A DNA stretch of 64,000 nucleotides from Armillaria gallica (taxonomy: Eukaryota; Basidiomycota; Agaricomycetes; Agaricales; Physalacriaceae). The notes beneath the pieces were generated by a model. It saw only the letters and a list, made by a program, of their open reading frames with translations. It did not search any database and had not been told where the DNA came from. Below are positions 57,581-64,000 of the stretch, piece by piece. Numbering within the stretch: the first letter of the stretch is position 1; every line of letters starts with the position of its first letter. The DNA lies in contig JBANDB010000002.1 of NCBI GenBank assembly GCA_037576215.1, forward strand, positions 248,001-312,000, written 5' to 3'. The position numbers were made by a program, and so were the translations under genes.

Positions 57581-60249
57581 TTACCGCGATCCGTAACCTA
57601 TACCACGTCTAGCAACTGTCGCATCTGCCACAACGGCAGCAGCAGCAGGAGCAGTCGTCCTAGTAGCAGTAGCAGCACCGGCAGCAGGCGCCGGAGCCGG
57701 CGCCGCAGCAGCAGCAACACCTCCCCCACAGACGGCAGGAGCAGCCACACCATTGGCGTCCCAAGCATTCGGGTACGTGCAACCTGCAATCGGCGTCGGA
57801 GCCGCGCCTGTATCCTGCGCATCGTACCAACCGTTCCCAGCATCAACACTCTTCGTCGCCTTGGCAGTTAGCGTTGGGGGAGGAAGGGTGGACACAGGCC
57901 CGGTCGACGTGTAGGAAGGCAATAGCGTTCCGGCCGCATCAGCGCCATTTATTGACGCTGGCGGCCATGCATAGGTGGCAGCTATCGTTCCCGCTCCCGC
58001 TCCGCCCGTCATCCATGACTGATAAGTCCCGTCAAAGGGAACGTTAGGTGCACCGCCTATCGCGTCACATCTGCCAGATGCCGTCCGTGGATCCTTGGGC
58101 ATCCACCCACCTTCCAAGCCGAGTTGGTACGACCAGAGAGGTGAACCCACTACACCTAGCTTTGTCGATACACCAATCTTCCACGTCCAGAAGAACCAGT
58201 TTTGGAGAGCGTCCATACTGGCCATCGCAAAGTTCATCACGGCAGCCTTGGTTTCGTCGTTCCAATTCGTAGAATCCTGCCATGTGTTGCAGTCTCCCCC
58301 GAAAGTGGGAACACCAGCGACACCGTTGAGGAAATACCCGCAATCGTTCCAGCCGTTACTAAACTCTCCAGCCATGGTTACACCAAATGCGGTTTGACTG
58401 ATAATAATTCGTCATTTTGGTTAACATATGAAACTTCCAATCGCACATACCTTGTGTTCATCCATTGTCCCCACTGGCAGACTGTTGAGGGCCATGTCCC
58501 ACCAGCTTGGTTACCAGTGCCAGTAACGAACGGCTCGGCAGCAGCACCGCCTGAAAAAGCCAGATAAGGATGGATATCCAAAGCGATCCGATCCGATCCC
58601 GGGAGAAAGTCAGCCCAATTGGCAGCTCCCGCAAATCCATCGTGTATCGAGATGAAAGGTCCATTCCCCGCTCCCAATCCAGTAATACCGCGCATCATAT
58701 TATGCGCCTCGAGATAGCTAGAAAGATAATATGCTTGATAAGCCCCAAGCTGCACATAAGGGCATGCCGACTCACAAGGCAGTTATCTGGTCCTGGCCAA
58801 TTGAAGACACAAGCGCTTCATTAATAATCCCGAACACAACGACGACATCTTTGTACTGAGGCTGGCTGATGAACTCGGTAATGATCCGGATATAATTCAG
58901 AGTTCTCTGCGCGTTGGCGTATCCCATCGTTCCGTAAAGGAAGTTGATTTGCCCCGATTTGCCAGAATGGTTGTATCCTATGGTATTTATGTCAGTACGA
59001 GTAGCTAGTGAGGAAATGATACGTACCGTTTTGAGAGCCAGGAATAGTGTGAAGATCAAGACTTATTCTAAGACCGTACTTACGTGCCCATTCGAAGGCC
59101 TTTAGAGCATACCTGGGAAAGGAAAACGAAAGTTAGGACCTGCACGTTCCGGAGAGACGGTAAGCTCACTTCCAAGCCGTTTTAGCGAGGAATGGTTCTC
59201 CGTCCCATTCATCGATCGCCCAGAAAGGGATAGGCAGTCTAACCCAGTTCAATCCGGCACCAGCAATTTCAGCGAAATCTTTCTCAGTCTAAATTGAAAC
59301 TACGGGTTAGCGCCCAATGCAAAGATCATGAGCCATATGGAACTGACAATGAATGTGTTGTAGTGGTCTTCCAGCTGCTGTAATCCGCCGCCGGCCGTAT
59401 CAGCCGCCATGAGCGTACTAAGTGTCCATTCATCGACGGCACCGTCATACTTCTCGTATAGAGCAGGCGAAATGAAAGGCTCTAGGACAAGCCATCCACC
59501 AAGGTTGACACTGGTTGGAAAAGTAAGAATAGGTGCATATAAAAATGAAAACAAACGTACCCGTAGACATGATCTTGTCCGAATTTCCAACTCTCATTGA
59601 GCGGCGGAGTCCAGCTATTAGGACGAGCAGCACCACTAAAGGGATCGTTGGGATCAGCCACCCCTAGAAGAAAGGCAAAGTTAGCGAACTGTATGATAGC
59701 CGAGATACGATAAAAGGAAGGCGCCACGTAAAAATGCGGTGAAACAAAATCGAACTCACAATATCCCCCAAACGAATTGTTGTAAATGAACGAGGACCCA
59801 TCTGCGAGAGTCACTATTGACCCGTCTCCTCCTGTAATGGCACCCGTCGGCGATTGAGGGTTGGTGGTGCCGTTGCCCTGCGGAGTCTCCGGTGGGGGTG
59901 TACTGTCTCCTGATGTAGAGCTCTGACTGGCGTTGTTGTTGTTGTGTTTCGGCTTGATGACAGTGAAATAAACAGGAAGAATAACAGCAAGCACGACTAT
60001 GATAAGCGCTGCGGCACAACCCAACCAGAAGAGGAGACCTCGACGTTTTGAAGGGGTATTCCGCTCGGAGTCTGAGTAGGTATCGTTTTCGTACTTCGCA
60101 CCATGCAAGAGTGGCGCAGAATTGTTAGGGGAGGAAGTCAGAGAATTTTGACCTGTGGAATCCCGAGTGTCGAGGTAGGATGCCCGTGGGGGGTCGAGGT
60201 CATGCTCCGACGAGTTCATGGGAACGTGGTTGGCGGCGAGAGAAGACAT
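57581..60249 (-). CDS. GH5 glucan exo-1,3-beta-glucosidase with N-terminal membrane anchor, 8 exons, 748 aa
   Basis: Cleaves glucose from beta-1,3-glucan ends, acting at or outside the plasma membrane in wall remodelling. Minus-strand exons: 60249-59760, 59663-59561, 59510-59348, 59288-59170, 59112-59027, 58977-58776, 58717-58451, 58397-57581. All phases agree (749 codons with stop TAA). A Ser-rich cytoplasmic N-terminus (residues 1-70) ends in KRR and is followed by one membrane helix (72-97, WLGCAAALIIVVLAVILPVYF region), so it is a type II anchor. Ser/Thr/Asn linkers follow, then the GH5 barrel. VNLGGWLVLEPFISPALY, LNWVRLPIPFWA and LDLHTIPGSQNG are typical of family GH5_9. The acid/base is Glu374 (GIINEAL) and the nucleophile Glu488 (AGEFS). 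The C-terminus carries an Ala/Pro-rich tail. The upstream ATG at 60339 in the same frame is less likely. Confidence 0.93.
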
Positions 60250-62477
60250 GATCTGGAAAATGAGAGTAGGTCGGAACCTAATAAGTAGGCCACAGGAATG
60301 AAAAGGAGACCAGAGGCCGTCTCGCAGACAGTCACTCAAGTTTCATCGTAGCAAAACAGAACTTTCCCTTCCTGGGCCAGTAGAATCAGGTCTCATGAGC
60401 AAAAAAAGCACGTGCAAGACTCTGCCTGGCCCCTTTTGGACAGTTACATCATGCCAAGGTATGTCAGCACCTTTCAAATGTCTCAACACCCGTCTCACGA
60501 ATAAACCAAGACCGAGTCAAACGAGAGAATATTCTGCGTACACTCTCCACACATCTCTCGGGCTCAAGCAGTGCTGAGCCAAGTCAGGTAGAAGGAACCT
60601 GAGTTTTCTTATCTACTTACAAATGCAGGGTCAGGCGTTCCTATTCCTCCGAGAACGGCAAGCAATACATTAGGGCGGCTGTACGATGAGAAAGAATGCG
60701 CTGCACTCGGTCTCACGAACCCGACGACTAACTTCCTCCGACGACAATCCAGTCCACAAAGTCTCATCCGCTCACTTCCTTCTACGGATACTGAATATCA
60801 AATTCCCCCGACTGCGGGGATGATCCCAAAATTAATTTGATGCGCTGATTTACATCTAAATCGAAAAACTGTACTTGGCTTCCAAAGCAAATGCTAGTGT
60901 CAAGCTAGCGTAGTCGGCAACTGGAATGCAACTCTATTAGATATTTCCGCGTCAACAGAAACATCGATATCCGGACCCTTTGTGCTCGGCCTCGACACGC
61001 TCGGACTCTAGATTGAGTGGACGAGACAACAACCTACCGCGCATCACGGAAGAAGGTGCAAAGCAACTCGGATCATCACTAATGTCGGGATACCTTGACC
61101 TCCTCCCGCCTGCAGGTTCAGAAGGCGATTCACTGCTCGGCCCAGGCTCCGGAGAAAATAAAAATAGAACTTCGCTGTAAGTTATGAGCCACTCGGTTGG
61201 TTAGTGACATTCTGGGGGGATTGACAAACCTAAAATCTCTCTCCACAGCGCAGCCTGAACTATTCCTCAGGGTCTCATCGAAGTTCGAAGTTAGGATCGG
61301 CGCCACAGATATTGCCCGATCTCGATCTATCTCACTCTACTTTGCATTAGCGTCCGCGGAGGCAAAGCAAAGTACGGCATTCTCGGACTTACACACACAT
61401 ATCTTCAAGTCCACAAAGTTGTTTTGGCAGAGGTCAAATACTAAGTTTTCCGGTTTGTTCTGCCCCGTAGATTAACACATGTCAATTAACAGCGATGGAG
61501 CAATTCTCGGCGATGTCCTGACATCAGTGACATGTGCGTCGACTTACTCCGAACTCGATGTGAACGTCCCATGCCGCCCTGGAAAATAAACGAATCGCCG
61601 GAAAGTGCGAAAGATACGGTGAAGCTAAGAAAACACAGATGCTCCAAACGACTCCAAGGACAGGGCCTTTTGACGTGTCGGACCGGGGAGGAAGGGCGTC
61701 GTATGTAAGATTGTTAATCTTCTAAAAAGACTTCTTACATTCTAAAATTCAGGCGGGGTGGAGTTGTATGATAACCGAGGACACAGGGTAACGAAGCGAA
61801 GAATTCTTAAGGGGTTTGCGGAAATGTGCATTGTACTGAAGATGGTGGGTGAGAACCAAGGCGGATTTTGTGTGCTCGAAGCACGGATCATTATCTCGAT
61901 CAGGCCCGCAGAACCGTTAGATATTGAAAACGGACACCGGCTTTGATAAAGCATCATCGAATTACGAAGGGTCATCAGCAAGGCGGCCGGTTGTGACTCA
62001 CGCACTGGCAGCGCGTTAAGGGTCTTGACACCTCACGAAAGCAAGGGTCGAGCTAACGTACGTATGCAGAATAACAGTTTAATTATACGCGTCAAACGTT
62101 CGTAGGATGCTTTCACGAGTTATACGGATAGTCCACGTCCAATCCTTCTTCAATTAGCTTGTCCCATCCTGAAGAATCCCCTTCCTCAAACTGCAGCCGC
62201 AAAGACATGTGCACCACCTCAAGTAGTGAGTATCAAAGGTTCACTCCCGAACCTCCTCCAGGATCCCAACATCCTAACAATCACACTGTGGTAATCTTCA
62301 AACACCATCCTGCATCCGCAGTGGATCGACTCGTCCACAAATTCGGCCCCGTCTCACCCACCTATCGTTCGTCCCCGTAAGCCCGGCAAGTAAAAATGGA
62401 ACCATTAGTCTCGCGGACACGCGCAGAAATGCGAGTCTCGGGGTACAATTTTAGTATTTCCTCACCTTGACTCCCGT
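60250..62477. other. No supportable gene
   Basis: This contains the upstream region of the glucanase and short frames such as 60980-61180, 61197-61475 and 61742-62005 (minus). The last could be further decayed sequence of the F-box pseudogene that follows, but I cannot show it. Confidence 0.4.
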
Positions 62478-63699
62478 TTAGAGTACACCGATCCATAGCT
62501 GCGTCACCATAGGAACCGACCTCTCTGTAAATCCAGCTAGTACCACAGCTTCCTGTCCTTGTGCGTGGTGCTTAATTCGCAGCATCGTCAATGCAGTCGG
62601 CGATGAAATAATGCTGGCTGTAAAACCGCGGGGAGCCTTGCTAAAGTCGACGTCGTCTAGTGTCATCCGCAACTCGTGACGACAAAACGCTATCCCAAGC
62701 TTCTTCGGAGGGCGTCACGCCACCATGACCCTCGCAGTCGTACGTTTCGCACATCGAAAAACAGTTACCCCTCCCGGGTTAGTACTATCATTGTGTACAC
62801 CTATAATCTGGCTCCACGGGGACTGGAATAGCCTTGTGATGGCGCTCTGGTTCCACTGCGCCAGAGCGAGTATCTCCAGTCGTAGCGCATCCTGGAAGGC
62901 CATGATAGGGCTCGGAGACGACATCATCCCCGCCTCGTCTATGACTTTGATGAACCAGGTCTCGGGATACCCAAATGACCCCGCTAAGTTTTCGGAGGGG
63001 TGGAATAATCTATACGGCAGAGCCAGCATCAGGCCATTCTACCGGGAAGACGTAGATAGTGCGATAGGGAGCATTGCATGGCGGAATATATTGGTCGTAG
63101 CGTCCATGGTCACGATGAGCATTTTCATCCCCGATCGCCAGAAACAAGCCGCAACGGAACTGCGGGCCCCAGGATACTTTCGTAGTTGTCAGACTGTAAT
63201 CGTAAGCACGACCACGGTTTAGTACTAGACAATGTTATGTGTTTCCACCTGATACGCACGTAACAAAGCGTCCATAGGGCGGGCGCTGCGTAGGTCAATA
63301 GAGTCGAACGAGGGGATTAAACCCATAATATCCTTAAGGATACAAGAGCTAAAACTATCAAGGAGCACGTCCGAGGGTACCGACGGATAAGAATGAGGAG
63401 GCCTTGATATTTGCAGCACAGTCGGTGATGCGAATCTGCTCGGTGTAAAGAGCTTCCAGCTCCTTACATATCTGGATAATCCGTTCTTGCAAGCTCGAGA
63501 CAGTGCTATCCCGTCTGTACAACGGATTCTAATGCTTCTTGTTCTTGATGTATAGGAGCATCATTCGAGCGGGAAAGAACTCGGATCCGTGAGATCGGGA
63601 GCCGTGATGGAAGAGTCGTGGTAGATGAAATGTCGGATCCGCAGTGCGGACAGACTTGGGATGTGGCGGAGAAGTTGGGGGCGAATCGCGGATGGACAT
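62478..63699 (-). pseudogene. Decayed F-box gene related to the one at 40147-41733
   Basis: Minus-strand pieces in different frames line up with the intact F-box gene: MSIRDSPPTSPPH from 63699, VCPHCGSDIS (compare CPEC), QEQEALESVVQTG, then after a shift STVSSLQERIIQICKELEAL (compare the coiled coil), then PSVPSDVLLDSFSSCIL (compare the F-box), then after another shift LWTLCYVRIRWKHITLSS (compare APWVLSQVCASWRQTAL). At least three frameshifts and several stops intervene. The tail (63029-62478) keeps Leu-rich segments but is hard to align. Promoter and exact ends are unknown. Confidence 0.6.
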
Positions 63700-64000
63700 T
63701 TATATCGCCAAGGATGGAAAACTGTTTTTCTCGAAGAGAAGGACTGGCTTACCAAAGACACAAAAATCTTGCCACGGCTAGACTTTACAAAGGGTAAGTC
63801 GATGAGTATGTGTGTGAGTTGAAGTAACGCCCACCTTCTCGTATATAAAGGAGAGGTGCATCGGTAGAGATAGACGGGCATAAAATACTTCAAGTCTCCT
63901 TAATACTTTCTGCGCACTCTTTATTTCTCAGGCCCCTATACAGTTGGCCGCGTTTCGGTCGCTAAGTAGAGAGCAGTTATCTCTTCATGCAGGCCCTGAG

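Overview
The window is fungal nuclear DNA, almost certainly from a mushroom-forming basidiomycete (Agaricomycetes). The evidence is dense genes cut by many 47-70 nt GT-AG introns with CTAAC-like branch points, F-box genes on a basidiomycete-type coiled-coil scaffold, a HET-domain relic, chromodomain Ty3/gypsy retrotransposons, and a tRNA-Gln with an intron after position 37. No plasmid, phage or CRISPR features are seen.

Left part (1 to about 28.2 kb) is transposon-rich and largely dead. A broken HET-domain gene (3300-4971) is followed by a nest of mobile elements. An old Ty3/gypsy chromovirus (A, about 7.4-28.2 kb, no 5' LTR found) has been split twice. A second gypsy chromovirus (B, 10483-21926, LTRs 392/391 bp, TSD GACCG/GACCA) sits in its integrase. 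A 4.55-kb DNA transposon (22951-27500, TSD CAACTCCT), coding on the minus strand, sits just before its chromodomain. Element B is itself split in gag by a 3.0-kb foldback element (12358-15373, TA duplication) whose 1.44-kb arms differ by only one base. Removing each insert with one target-site copy restores the reading frame of its host, so the order of events can be read directly.

Both gypsy elements decay in an unusual way. The 4.8-kb pol frame of B has no frameshift but 16 internal stops, all TGA. The two LTRs of B differ by 27 transitions, no transversions and one 1-nt indel, with several reciprocal TG/CA doublets. This points to mutation of methylated CpG. Element B also appears to be a self-priming (Tf1/sushi-type) element: the sequence right after its 5' LTR is complementary to its own predicted RNA 5' end.

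Middle part (28.2-48.6 kb) is sparse. It holds a 1.7-kb segmental duplication (28.2-30.0 and 33.85-35.6 kb) carrying tRNA-like SINE heads and a gene for a single-pass membrane protein, intact in copy 2 and frameshifted in copy 1. It also holds two F-box genes (32010-33398 and 40147-41733, both minus), a tRNA-Gln(UUG), a small spliced gene of unknown function (38655-39383) and several stretches where no gene can be supported.

Right part (48.6-64 kb) is ordinary gene space, with full spliced models read from the sequence: a secreted-type neutral ceramidase (48650-52413, 23 exons, 731 aa), an unknown ORF (52683-53246), a TEA/ATTS-domain transcription factor (53642-55182, minus, 4 exons, 456 aa), a membrane-anchored GH5 exo-beta-1,3-glucanase (57581-60249, minus, 8 exons, 748 aa), and an F-box pseudogene related to the 40-kb F-box gene (62478-63699, minus). 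Ceramidase (sphingolipid turnover), the glucanase (wall glucan trimming) and the TEA factor (cell-type or morphogenesis regulator in fungi) are not an evident functional cluster.
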